Below, in pieces: positions 22,402 to 34,500 of a stretch of DNA of 64,000 nt. The stretch comes from Taiwanofungus camphoratus (Eukaryota; Basidiomycota; Agaricomycetes; Polyporales; Taiwanofungaceae): the NCBI GenBank assembly GCA_003999685.1, contig CP021223.1, positions 372,001 through 436,000 of the forward strand, in the 5' to 3' direction. The position numbers were made by a program, and so were the translations under genes. The notes under the pieces were generated by a model. It did no database searches, was not told the origin of the DNA, and worked only from the letters and a program-made list of their open reading frames with translations. Numbering within the stretch: the first letter of the stretch is position 1; the number at the start of each line of letters is the position of its first letter.

Positions 22402-23878
22402 TCAGAATGCTGTAGTGGAGTCGACCTCGATGGTCGGCACGATGGACGCAATGAACTTGAGGAACACGACAAGGTAGAAATCGACACGCATGCCCTCGAC
22501 GTCGTCATCGCCCCCAGGCGACGTCGCGCCCTTGTCGTCCTTACCGTTCCCACTCGCGCGCCTGAACAGCCACTTCTTCTGCTTGTCCTTGGGCGACGCC
22601 GCGCCCGACGAAACCTTACGCAGCGCCTGCTGCTCCTCGATCACGCCCGCATTCATGCGCTCGATCACCTTCTTCATCACGCTTGCGTGCTTACACGGGT
22701 GCACGGATGCCGCCTGCAGGCTCGCCGAGTGCGGGAAAGGGTCAATCGTCACCGTCTTGAACGCGTGGTCCGCCGAGACGTCTTGGAAGATCTGTGATGG
22801 CGTCAGCGGCGTTCCATTCTGCAACGTTTGTATAATCAATCGTGAGCAATGAGCCTTGGTCGCAACTACGCAGACGGGAACTTACCTCGTCGTAGCCAAT
22901 CAGCCAGATACGTGGTGTCTGATAATATTTATCGTATGTGATCATCACGTCATAGGTTCGTACTTGTAGTAGGTTGCCTTTCGCCACCTCGACTTCGCTG
23001 TATACGAAGCATAAGCACACTCATGATAACCAGTGCGTCGCACACACCTCGCATCAATTGTTCTGGCTGTGAGTGCAGATGCTTTGGGCGCTGCCGTCGC
23101 CTCATCCTCACCCGCCTCGAGGCCCTCTTCCTCCATATCTGGGATCTCGTCCATATCAGGGATGTCCGCAGCGCTGCCGCCGTTCGCGCCTGATAGCGAC
23201 ATATTCCCCAGCGCGCTTGCGACGGCGTCCTCGCCCGCCGCTTCGTCCACGTCCGGGATCTCGTCGATGTTGGCTGGGTTTGCAACTGAATCGTGTGCTG
23301 ATACCCGTCCTGCATGCGTTTCCACCCATTCGTCCGCTTCGTTTCCCGTTGAAGAGAGGTCACCAAAAGAGAGCAGCCGCTCAGCATCCTCGTCAGCGTC
23401 AGTATAGGCCAGTGCGGTGGCGCGCCGGAGGCAGGGCACTCCGTGCGTTACGAGATACTGCTTATCGGTAGGAAGGTAGTCCCTTGCTTTGGAAGAGTCG
23501 CCCTTCTCCCTACACAGGCATGGTTAAGAATGGATATAGCCAGAAGACACAACGATACATACCATGACCATACTGGGAATTTGTACGCCAGGAAGTCACC
23601 CGCCGCAACAAATTCCTCTGTTAACGCCACACGTTGAAGCCACTAGATATGAACGAGATAGACGTGGGCTTACCTGGTGTGATACGACCGTGTTCCTTAA
23701 ACTTGCTCTCCTTCAATACCTGTTAACTCCAAGATAACTATTTGCTAGGAAGTAGAGTAACGAGAAGGGCGCACAGGGCTGAGGTAGTCTCGCACTGCCC
23801 AGTATTGTTGCTACACAGAAGAGAGGGTCAGGCATGCTTATGAACTAGAGCGTCCTATATTACCTGTATAGCATGCAT
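22402..23878 (-). CDS. ATG3: Autophagy E2-like conjugating enzyme Atg3
   Basis: Atg3 transfers Atg8 to phosphatidylethanolamine during autophagosome growth. The first coding exon (23878-23864, MHAIQ) is 15 nt. It is followed by [12 protein letters not shown], the [19 protein letters not shown] block, [20 protein letters not shown], a long acidic Asp/Glu-Pro region ([20 protein letters not shown]), the E2 core [18 protein letters not shown], and the active site in [18 protein letters not shown], whose Cys in HPC forms the thioester with Atg8. Between that helix and the C-terminal [20 protein letters not shown] lies an insert of about 50 residues rich in Ser, Lys and Gly. I would expect no more than about 15 residues here from the yeast and animal proteins. 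Confidence 0.93.
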
Positions 23879-24421
23879 GGTGGAACGGGAAGGGGCGAGA
23901 AATACGCAGGGTTTGGAACTAGGAAAGAGTGTTCGGGTAAGTAATCGATCTCAAGGAATTAGCAGAGTGGACACTCGCATCCTAATTAGGCAATAGCTCA
24001 GTTGTCGTGGTTGCGACTCCTGCTTTCGTTCCCAGCGAATTCTGAATTGGCTGGAAGGATCGTACACTAGTCAGATAGTGTATGTGTACACAAAAATGCT
24101 CCTGACGAGGATCAACCGGTGCATCTCGACATTGACATCGAGCCTCCGACTCGGATGACACGGCGGTGAGACCAAACTTGTACATTTAGAATGTAAAAAT
24201 TGAGTAACGTTCATGAGCAGAACAAGTCACGTATTGTCGTCCGAGTCGATCTCATATCAATATCTCGTTACTAACGAGTCAAGAATGATTTCTTTCGGGT
24301 GTGCATCAGGTGATTGAAGTCTCACCCTTCGTTTCCTAGGTGTGTACCCGGCATAGAATAACATACAATTTCGTGTGGATCTTAGCCTCTTGAAGCTGGT
24401 CCAATTCGTTACTACAGGACT
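23879..24421. other. Intergenic upstream of ATG3
   Basis: Holds the ATG3 promoter and the 3' flank of the decayed membrane-protein gene on the same strand. No other feature seen. Confidence 0.45.
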
Positions 24422-26960
24422 TCACTCTTTTATATAAGGTATTCTACACTGACATCCTTTCCTTTGCGATGCATATCTCATACGTGCCCACTGTTCGTAA
24501 GTGGTCGGCTGCTCGACCTGCCCAACGGGTTCTTGGATTGCAGGATGTTCCCGCAAGAGCCATATGACCTGCAAGATTCCCAGTTCATCGACCGTGACAG
24601 AGTTCTCACTAACGCTATGAGTCAACATAATTGCGAGAACGAAGAGTACTGGCGATGCGCCTATACCGCAGGCAAGCTAAACTGGTATGTCCAATTAGCT
24701 GGATGTTTCGGAACTCGTGAGACAATTGCCGGTATGATGTTCAGATATAGAGGAATAGATCGAAATAAATAAATTGTGTCCACAAAGATAACACGGGGAA
24801 GAGCGACTCACAATCAGATGAAACGCTATCTGTGTAACAGCAGCTTCGCTTGAATTCAACGATATATACCTGCTTCCTGACTCGTCTTCGTCTTCCAACT
24901 CTCAATCGTAGGGGACGTTAGCCGCTACGCAACACACATGTTAGACATTGAGCAGTCTCGCATCCGCCAAATTGCTTGGACTGACCTGCCCAGAAAAGCG
25001 TAGCGGTCAGGTTTGCTACAAGCTTGACGTAAATTGGTGCTTGCGAATGTGCTCATCCAGGGTTGGGACATACCGAGAGCATTTTCCAGCTCGTGCAAAG
25101 TCACACTGGTACTATCGTCGGTCGACATTCCGACTCTCTCTATGAGGTACCTGCAACAAACAAGTTGAGATAAAGTCATACGCCTGATGTTCTATGACAC
25201 TCAACTCTTCTATTTGCGTACCAAAAGCGAACACATAGGGAAAGGTTGCGTTATCGACAGCAGAGATACCGATGGAAAGAGCTCCTTGATTAGTTGGCTC
25301 AAGCATATCATCCCACTATATAAGAAAGGAGGCGTCATTTATTATTAGGTGAGATACTTGAGTAGCATCGATACAGCATCAATCTATAGGTCTTCCACGT
25401 TAGACTGTCTAAGCCCTACCGATGGTAGCGAGCCATTTTGTATTTCTGGTAACCAAAGGTACCGTTTTGAAGAAGTCTTGACGCCATTTGGAAATGCTGA
25501 CAGAAGATACCGTGTTTGTGCATCGACAATTCCTCTCTGAGGTGACCAGGACAATGTACATCCCACAATCTGCAGGTCATACAAAGTGGTCAAATTGGTA
25601 TCCGGATTGAAGATTTAAGTAGTGCATCAGTGAGGGATACTGCTTGCGGCCGGGTGTGCCCACCTGGAGGCTCGAAGGAGACAACACTGCCACGACTACC
25701 GCTACTTTCAGTCACATTGGCCGTGAGTACGAACATGACATTTCGGCCCTGGGAACGCGTAATTGAGCCTGACAGGTAACAGATAAACTGAGGCACATTT
25801 ACCGGAAGTTGAGTAGAGTTTTGGCTGGGAGAGCTGTGTGTCACTGGCAGTATCACGTTAGGATCTGCAATGGGACGATTATCAGGACCAACCCAAATGC
25901 AAGAAACCTGATGAGGCCTCACCCGATATTATGGGAATGGGGAACACGATATTATAATCATCATAGACCACCTGAACAGTCCATTCAGATGTGATATTGC
26001 TTGTGCTTGTGGTTGGTGGACTCCCCACAGCCGTTCCGTTGGGTAAGAATCCACAAGTCACATTGGTGGCCATAGCACTAACGGAGACATTTCTAATGCC
26101 ATTGTTCTCATCCAAAACATCGAAGAGTGAACAACCTTTCAAACCCAAAGTCTCTTGTAGACCGACACGTTCCAGGTATGGTTAATAAAGTGCAACTATC
26201 TGACCAGATGTCGAGTGGATCTACGTGCCTGTAAAGAGAATTTGAGCTGGGAGAAAAGCATTTGAGTTTCATAGAGAAACTTACGAGGAGTAAATGACAG
26301 TCGGCATACCCACAGTTGTTGCCACCATGAGACTACCTGTATTAGTGAATGTTTCAAGAGAGAATAATGCAGGAGTAGTGGCGTGCAGAGCCGACATAGA
26401 AGCAAAGTAAATTGTCACCGTAAAAATGCTGACAATAGAAGTGGGAAGACGAGTCTGTCGTCAGAGACCCAGGAGAGCAGAACCGAGGCCAGTCCAGGCA
26501 TTGGATACATCGTGAGTAGCGGTAAGAGTCTGACGCTGCAGAAGAACACGTTTGAGAGTTGTTGTGTTGACGTCATCGATATGACGGAGTATGCCTATGA
26601 CGACCTCGCACATCAGGCTTCAAATATCACTTTCAGGGTGTACGAGGATACTCACTATCACGAAAACTTGCAGCAGCAGATTTACAACGGTAATCAGCAT
26701 ACCACTTCTACTCACAGAAATAACTATAGCATGCTCTAAATGATATTTCCACAATGATCAACAGGATGACATGCAAGACAAGAAGGATGAGATGTGAAGA
26801 AATGCAGAAGACTCGAAGTAGACGTGCGTATGAGAAGTATGCAGATGGCATGACTACACGGGACGAATACTCGGTACAGCAGGTCACTAGGTATCAGCCA
26901 GGGGTCAGCTTGGCTGTCGGCCTGCGATGTCTTATAGCGGTGACCAATAGTGCTCACTTC
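24422..26960 (-). pseudogene. Decayed paralogue of an unknown multi-pass membrane protein
   Basis: Fragments along the minus strand match, in order, the better preserved gene at 56.3-59.0 kb. They are a two-helix block (about 26850-26650), a KRVLLQRQTLTATHDVSNAW block with a hydrophobic segment (26560-26370), an Asn/Ser-rich exterior block (NVSVSAMATNVTCGFLPNGT, about 26100), GRNVMFVLTANVTESSGSRG (about 25740), and a C-terminal block ELGILQVIWLLREHPAIQEP near 24570. Signs of decay: an in-frame TGA at 26461-26463 where the paralogue has Trp, a frame change inside the second membrane helix near 26710-26730, and divergence of the C-terminus just after the TTYEQ block. The function of the family is not known to me. 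An unusual intron pattern could rescue one lesion but hardly all. Confidence 0.6.
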
Positions 26961-28512
26961 CGAACTCTACCATGCCATTGTCTAACTAGTAGGCCTGATA
27001 GCCAGCAGGATGGATACAACGTACTTGAATTCCATCACAGACCAAAAAACCAGTAGTGTTGTTACTGCTTGCAGTGCTCTAAATTGCGCGCTAGCAAGCC
27101 GGCACTGGCTGGATTATGCGAGACATGCCTAGAGATCCTACGAGAGAACCTCAGCGACCGCTTTCCAACATCACGTTTCGCACGCAAGGGCAGGCTGTAG
27201 CCCCCTGCAAAGTGCCTCTGATCTTGGCAGCTCATGCTGTGAAGATTCGAAGTGGTAAAGAGCACATACTGTATTCAAGCAGTTGCCAAAATGGATAGTA
27301 GGCGTAAACGACTGGAAGGTCCATAACCGTCCTCGCTGACACGGTGCAACCGTAAGAGCACCGATGAACTGCCACTTATCAGTTTTAGCATTTCCGCTCA
27401 GCGCCATGTTCTTGCAGCCTCGGGGGATCCCGCGTCATCTACACCGGCGGCGAATCTTGCATGATGTATCTTGGTGATTTGCAAGGCGTTTCGCAGGAAG
27501 ACCCGCAGTGGTGCCATCCATATTGCTCAAACGTAATCTCCGGGATACACCGTCACGCGGGTCGCTGCGTCGCCCTTGTGACTCGCATGAGCTCCATCAT
27601 CTTGACATCTTGCGATAGAACGAAGAGACGTACACGCTACTGCAGACACCCAAGTTGGCACGTGTGAAAGCTTGTCTCTTCACTTACGAAGGAGAATGCT
27701 CCTCCAAAAGGGGTTGCGGATGTGGCTTGAGTGACCGCTGCACCAGGCCCCAATGGCATATGGCTTCTCCTTTGCTTGAGTGCTGGATCATGAAATTTGG
27801 AAAGGTCTACATGGCATGCCCGTCTGGAGCCCCGATGCAAAAGGCGAGTCCTTTGGCAGAACTCCGACATTTGTAAAGGCTGCGAATCAACGCCGCTCTT
27901 GCCTCATCGTCGATGCATCGCTAGCAATTCTCCATACCAAAGTACACCTTCAAAGTACCAGCCTTACCGTGACCGTTCGAGCTTTGAAATAAGTACACAG
28001 GCGGTCATCCCCGGGCCGGGGTCTGGGATGCTCTTCCACGTGGCATTGTTCACCACGATGCAGATCTCTAGACCAGCCATGTACAGCCGGCTGACCGTCC
28101 GATATTTGAATTCGAAAATTCGAATGCCTGCATATCGTACAATGCAGAGACATACATATCATACATAATACGGTCAGGGGGAGGAGGAGGAGGAAGAGAC
28201 AACGAGGGGAAATTCTATGCGATTAGGTGCTACCGGAGTGTCCATCCGTCATACATATATATCGTGCATTCGTCTATCATCGTGGGCAGTCTATGTGTGC
28301 GTGGTTGTACAATAGCGAGCGTGCGGGCTTCGATCCATGCGAGGCGAGAACGAAAAGACGTTAGATAGAGACAAACAAAGAGCTGGGTGGGGAGGGGGGG
28401 TTCAGGCAGTGGGTTTAGGCAGTGGGTTTTTGGTCGTAAAGCCGTATATGCACCATTCAGAAATCAAAGGAGGACAGAAAAAAAAAACAAATCACACCAT
28501 AACCCACACGGG
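26961..28512. other. No confident gene; possible coding relics on the minus strand
   Basis: No complete gene can be supported. On the minus strand one stretch near 28090-28010 reads like an exon (LYMAGLEICIVVNNATWKSI), and another near 27750 reads PYAIGAWCSGH, but they do not join into a protein I recognise. The 3' UTR of the arrestin gene falls at the right end. Confidence 0.3.
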
Positions 28513-31500
28513 CTACAACCCGCGGGCAGGCGGTGGCGGCGGCGTCGACGCCGCAGTCCGTGCACCCTGCGCGCGCGCGAGCTGCTGCTGCTGCCGCTGC
28601 GCGCCCGCAAACATGCCCACGAGGTCCGTATCGCTCAGACTCCTCTCCGCGCCGCCCGCACGCTGCGCGCCTCCCCCGCCCGTGCGCTCCGCCTCCTCGT
28701 AGCTCGGCAGCCCGCGCAGGCTCGTGAGCGGCGTGATGCCCCCGCCGAGGAAGCCGCGGCTCGCCATGTCGTAGTCCGGCACCTCCGTAAACGCGCGGTG
28801 CAGCAGCTGCGGGCTCGTCAGCGGCGCGGGCTGCGGCTCCGCGGGCGTGCCTGGCCCCCCTCCCGCCCCTCCCGCTCCTGCCCCTCCCGCGAGCAGGTTC
28901 ACCGTCGACGCGGCCGCGCTCGGCGCCTGGCTCGGCGAGTGCGTGTTGGTGGGCCCGTGCGAGAGCGCGTGCCCGTGCAGGTTTGTGTGGCTCGCGCTGC
29001 GGCTCGCGAGGCCGAACGTGCTGCCCAGGCTCGTGAACGGCCGCATCGCGATGTTGAACAAACCGTGCATGTTCCGGCTCGCCGTGCTCCCGTTGTGCAC
29101 GTACGTCTCGCCCGCGGGCGCAGGCGCCCCGTGTGCGTGTGCGTGTGCGTGTGCTTGTGCGTGTGCGCCGCGCTCCGGGCTGCTCGCACGGCTCCCCGCG
29201 CGGCTCCCTGCGCGGCTCGAGCGACGGCTCGGGAAGCGCGACCCGTGTCGGCTCGCCGCGGCAGATCCGCCCTCGGGCGGCGTGCGGCTCGGCGGCGTCG
29301 TCCGCGGCACGGAAACCGCAGGCGGCGGCGCCTCGGGCGCCTCCTGTCCCAGGCTCAGCAGCAGCTCCGTGTTCACCCACTCGAGCGGCTGCGCGCCGGG
29401 CGCGGGCTCGTGCGGGAGGTGGTGGCGATTCGCGTGTGGATGTGCGTTCCCGTGCGCGCCTGCGGGCGCAGAATAGGACCCCGCGCCGGGGATGGCCCAC
29501 GTCTCGAACGCGGCGGGGCTCTGCACGCCCGAGCTGCTCTCCGAGTGCACGCCTCCCCCTCCTCCGCCCGCCCCGAGGGTCGGCGAGACGCCCTGCATGA
29601 CCCACGGGTTCACGACGCGCATGACGGCCGCCTCGGGCAGGTACGCATTCGCGACGCGGTCGCGCACGTGCGCGGGGTACGACGGGAGGTCCATGTCGTC
29701 CTCCGCGCCCTGGCCCTCGGCGCTGTCGGTCCCGAGCTGTGCGGTGCCGCCGTCGATGTCCGCCGCGCCGAGCAGCAGGCGGCGCGTAGCAAGCGTCGCA
29801 ACGCGTGCTTCGTCTGCGAGGCGCGCGTCAAGCACGTGCAGCGGCAAAGAGCAGCGTAGCTCAGAGGTGTGCCCGTCCGAGTTGCCGATGAGGATCGACC
29901 AGCGGATGCGGTGCGAGACTTGAATGGGCTGCAGTGGGATGCGTGAGAGGGGGGATTCGGGAAGGGTAACGAGGAGGAAGCAAGGACAAAAGGGGAAAAA
30001 GGGGGAAAGTCAGCCGGGGTGTGTGGGAACAAACGGGTCAGGCGCATACCTCGAGGGAATGACTCGGCGTCGCGTGCATTGGCACCATGATACCCAGCGT
30101 CGTGACAATGTCGACCGCAGGCTCTATCAGCTCCGCCTCGGACGGGTCCATCGGCGGCAGGGGCGCGGGTACCGGGTGTGTCGTGTGCGCCATGACGTGC
30201 TCGTCGCCCGCCGCCGGGGAGGGTGACGGCGCGGCGCCGGAACCGGGGGCAGGCGCGGGGCCGCTGGACGCGGAGGAGTTGCTCGTGGTCGTGGTGAGCG
30301 GCGCGAGCTCCGCGCCGGCGTGTAGCGGGGACGGCGGGTGCGAGCCGAGCGCGGGGAAGTAGCTGCCGGCGCCCGCGCCATTCAGGCTGGGGACGGAATT
30401 GTGGTGTGTGTGGCCGCCGGCGGGGCTCGCGGGGGAGGACGAGGTGGGGAGGCGCGCGGCGCTCGTGTGCGTGTGCGCGTGGTGGTGGAGGAGGGGGATG
30501 CGGTAGCGGTGCGTCTGCTCGTCGACGCACAGCGCGCGGCCGTCGACGATGTCGTGGCGGGTGCTGGCGATGACGCGCGTGCTCTCCTGCGTGCCCTGTC
30601 GTGCGTACAGCTTCACCGTCTCGTTGAGCGTCGTCGCGACCGACCGCACGCGCGCGCCCTTGGCCAGCGGCGCGAACTTGACGACCGCCGCGAGCGGCGC
30701 ACCTGCCGCCCACGCCTTGTGCGGCAGCATGATGCTGTACATCAACTTCTCCGGCCAGGTGTTCTCGATTTCCAGCGTCTGCTGGTACTCGAGCGCCTCG
30801 GCCGTGAACCCGCGCAGGATGCTGATGGGCAGCGTGGCCTGCAGGTCGCGGTGCGCGATGCCCAGCCCGAACCCCGGCCGCACCGCCGTCGCCCGCAGCT
30901 TGTACTGGACCGACGCGCCCCCGAGCGCCGTCGTGGCGATGGACGACGGGAGCGACCCGCCGATCTGCAGCTGGAACGGGAACAGGTGGCGCCCGGCCTT
31001 GAGGGTGTGTGCGTGGGCGCGGTTGCCCTCGAGGAACGACCACTCGTGGTTGCACACCAGGTACGTGAGCTGCGACGAGCTGAGCGACAGCCTGTAAGCG
31101 TTCCCGCGCGCAGACCAGTCAGTGTGCGGCCGTGAACGGGCGACAGAGACAAGCGCACGCACGGCTCTGACGACGACACGGGCAGTCGCGCCTTGCCCCT
31201 GAACTGGAGCACGATTTCCTTGATCGACGTGGGCTCTGCGAGGTGGAGGACGACGTTTCCGCTGAGCAGCGCGGCGTTGACGTCGATCCCGGTGCCGCGC
31301 AGGCACAGGGTGTCCGAGTTGACGACGATGTCGAGGGTGGGCGGGAACTTTTCCTGCTTGTCCTTGTGCATGTCGGCGGTGGGAGGGTCGTGGGGAAGGG
31401 CGGAATTGGTCGCGTGGTTGTGGGGGTGCCCTGTAGGATGGCTGGACGACGAGGAGAAGGGCTGGAGGGCTGCATGCAGCGCTGCGGAGAGGGAATCCTC

Positions 31501-31569
31501 GTCGTGGCGGTGGTCGCGCTGGGGGATATCCAGAGAGGGAGACGGGGGTCTTGTCAGGATAAAAGACAT
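28513..31569 (-). CDS. Alpha-arrestin (arrestin-related trafficking adaptor)
   Basis: Alpha-arrestins recruit Rsp5/Nedd4 ubiquitin ligases to membrane cargo for endocytosis. Exons are 31569-31163, 31091-30050 and 29928-28513. The arrestin-N sandwich runs from LDIVVNSDTLCLRGTGIDVN through LTYLVCNHEWSFLEGNRAHA and HTLKAGRHLFPFQLQIGGSL. The arrestin-C part runs from ISILRGFTAEALEYQQTLEI, then a His/Ser/Pro-rich insert of about 150 residues (about 30480-30130), to IQVSHRIRWSILIGNSDGHT and LRCSLPLHVLD. Two ligase-binding PY-like motifs are seen, DLPSYPAHV and GLPSYEEAE. The ~330-residue tail is Gly/Ala/Ser/Pro rich with an Ala-His run coded by a GTGTGC repeat (29131-29170). GC content and use of G/C-ending codons far exceed those of neighbouring genes. 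Confidence 0.88.
29131..29170. repeat. GTGTGC hexanucleotide microsatellite inside coding sequence
   Basis: An imperfect run of GTGTGC units on the plus strand encodes an Ala-His dipeptide repeat in the alpha-arrestin tail on the minus strand. Unit-number changes here would keep frame. Confidence 0.85.
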
Positions 31570-34500
31570 GGTCGACAATGGAGAGCCCTGGAAAAGAAGA
31601 GGAAGGACGGAATGGAAGCGGCAGGGCGTAGAAGGGGGCAGAAGAGCAAGAAGGCGATCGGGGGCGTCTGGCAGCAGCTGGAGCTGGCCGCAGCGTGCAG
31701 GAGCAGAGGCTGCACGCAGAAAAGAGAGTTGTTGCCTAGAGGAGAGATGGAGAAATACACCACGCACAATCGAGAACGGGAAAAATCCATTTCCCGGAAA
31801 ACATCGATTGCCTGTCCGAGGCGACTCACCGGGCCCTGTTGGCCTGTGGGCCTGCTCGCCCCCCTCTGCAGCAGACTCTGTCTCCGCACACACGGCCAAT
31901 CCGAGTTGTTCGTGAGGCCGTCCGGTGCCGCCCCTTTCCGCAGAGCACCGGTTTGTCCCCTCCGCGGCCATGCACCAGCGGTCCAGGCCCGTCTATCTCT
32001 CGACCGCGCCGCACCCTCGACGTCGCGTCTGCGTCTGCTCCGACGCCTCGATCCCAGGGCCACAGCTGCCACTCGGTCTGCTGCGGATCCGCGTCGTCGC
32101 TGCCGCTGTCAGCAATACGTCACCGCGGGTCACGGCCCGGGCCGAGCCCTATCCACGTCGCTCCGCGCGCGCTCTGGCTCGGACGCGCGATGGTAGGAGG
32201 GGACACGACACATATCGCAGCCATCGCCTGCATCCGGCAGGCCCGCACGCTTATCGCAGCGTGCCTGTATCGATCATCACACCGCTGTCAGTGCCAGCGA
32301 CACCGCCCCCTCGCCCGCTCCCTCCATGACGCGCAGTGCACGCTCACCGTCAACCTTCTGCACCGCGTGCATTCGACGCTGCTCTGCCAATTCGGCCTCC
32401 GTAGGAGACTAGCGACAGGTGTCCAGACAGCAATATCGACAGGCCCAGGGTAAGCATGCGCCACAAAGCCCATTCAATCCCTACTGGCACCTGTGCTTCG
32501 CGAAGCCGTCTGCTTCTCCCACAGAGCGACCTCCCTGCCTGCCTATCGCATGCCGCGCGTTCCCAGCCCTGCGGCTCATCCGTTCCCCCGCCGAACAGGG
32601 CGACCGCCATTTATTGTCGCCGGGCCCGCGAACGGCGCGCGAACGGGGTTGTGATGCACGCCGGCAGACGTCCAGCGCGGTCGTTCCTGGTCTGATCGAC
32701 CCCCGTGCATGCGTCTGAGCCCGCGCCTCGTTCGCACGCCCACGCTGCCCAGTGCGCGGATGCAGATGCAGCCGCAGCCGCAGCCGCATACAGCTCCCGA
32801 CGCGCAGATCGATAACGCCCCTCGCCCAGCATGGCAGGCGGCCAGGCTTATCGCAGATGGCAGACGCGCTGCCAGGCTGCCACTCAATCTCGCCCGTCCT
32901 GCCAGTGTATCTAGGGTCTGCGGGCTGCCAAGATTCTGCCGATCGGATGTCCCTCGCTACAACGGGCAGGTGGGTGTCCCCGCGCTGGCGCTGCATCGGG
33001 TGATGGTGCATGGATGTGCATGCCGAGAGCCCAGCAGCCCTTGGCCGCAGCCCTCCTTTCCTGCTCAGCGCAATTCTGAGGCCTGTCCTCGCTCCCCGCT
33101 GTTTCTCAGCAAGCAACAGTGACCGTTTGCTCAGCCCAGCAAGTCGCATCCTCCACGTGCCTCTGCGCGCGGCGTGGTTCGGCTCACTTATTCGTGACGC
33201 GTGTGCGTGGACGATTGAATCCCGAAGCCGTGTCTCTATTCTGCCCCACTCTCCGCCCACCGCCGCACGCCTTCTAGAGCCCATAACACACGCTGGCAGA
33301 GCTCATACCGCAAGACAGCCGCCGTAAAATTGACTCTATTGCGAACCCGGACCCTGGGACTCTGGTGCACGACGTGGGGCCGGCCGGTGTTCAGTATTCA
33401 ATGCTCTGCATTCAGTACTCCGTCTTCAATGGTCAGTTTTTTTGCACGCAGAATCCGCCAGTGGCCCGGGCTCGGCTCGCGTCCGACCGAGGTGTGGGCT
33501 ATGCGGCTGCACGTTCCGGTGCTTGCTTGAGTCTCGAGAACGAGAGCGCGGGCCTGCTGCATTGTACAGCGTACTGTGCCCTCGCCCGCGCCCGCGCCTG
33601 CGTGCCGTGTGCTGCCGTAAGCGAAGCAGCGATCCTCTCCCACGCCCGGTTCCTGTGCTTCTCGCGTTCCCAGGCTCACATGCACATCCTCGCATTCTCG
33701 CTCGTTCGCTCGTTCTCCCATTCTCCCAGTTCATGCTCTCAGTGTCTGGGGCAGCACCCCGGCTTCGCGTCAATGCAGCATCGCGCCCGAGCCTGAGCTT
33801 GCTCCCCCCTCCCTACCCTCCCCGCGCCCCAGAGTCCCCAGCCTAGTACTGGTGCGTGTGCTGACACACGCAGGTGTTTTCCCATAGCAGCGTTTCAAGG
33901 TGGGTCTCAGTGAGTGCCGCGCGCTGTGATGTCGCTCTGAACGGATCGGTTAGAGGAGGGGGGACCCGCAGCGCCCGCGAGCGAGCGATCGGCGCACTGC
34001 GCAGAGAGACGCGCGAAGACGGAAGGGAGAAGCGCGAGGAACGAAGAACGAAGAACGAAGCGCAAGGAACGTACAGCGGAGACGCAGCGCCGGGAAATGA
34101 AGCCGTCCCCCCCCCTCCCACCGTGCCCCCCACCCCCACACTGCATGCGCGCGTTCTTTCCCATAAGGCGTAACGCAGGTCCTAGGGAGTGCCGCGAACT
34201 CGGCGCGGGCTGGCGAGGGCGGGGCGGCGCGCTGGTCGTCTTTCGATGTCGAAGCCGACAGCGAAACACCACCAGCGCCCGGCACCGCGCTCACTTTGGC
34301 TGTGCGCGGACGAGGGGCGGGGCACGAGGACGATGACGTCGGCCCACGACGGTACCGATCACGCAAGTGCGATTGAGCGATCCGGCTTCTTGTCCGCTGC
34401 TGCGGCGCGCAGTGACGTCGGTCAGCGCGCGGCTTGCTTCGGCAGCGAAGACGAAGACGAAGACGAAGGCGAAGGCGAGCACGAGGCGCGCTAGAATTCT

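Noticed and set aside
27637-27870. A dienelactone-hydrolase-like gene on the minus strand
   Set aside because: Only a weak IGAWC-like match was seen, with no Gly-x-Cys-x-Gly-Gly nucleophile motif and no continuous frame.
28387-29859. A 490-codon plus-strand open frame
   Set aside because: It is antisense to the arrestin tail, extremely Arg/Ala rich, lacks motifs, and is explained by high GC in the opposite coding strand.
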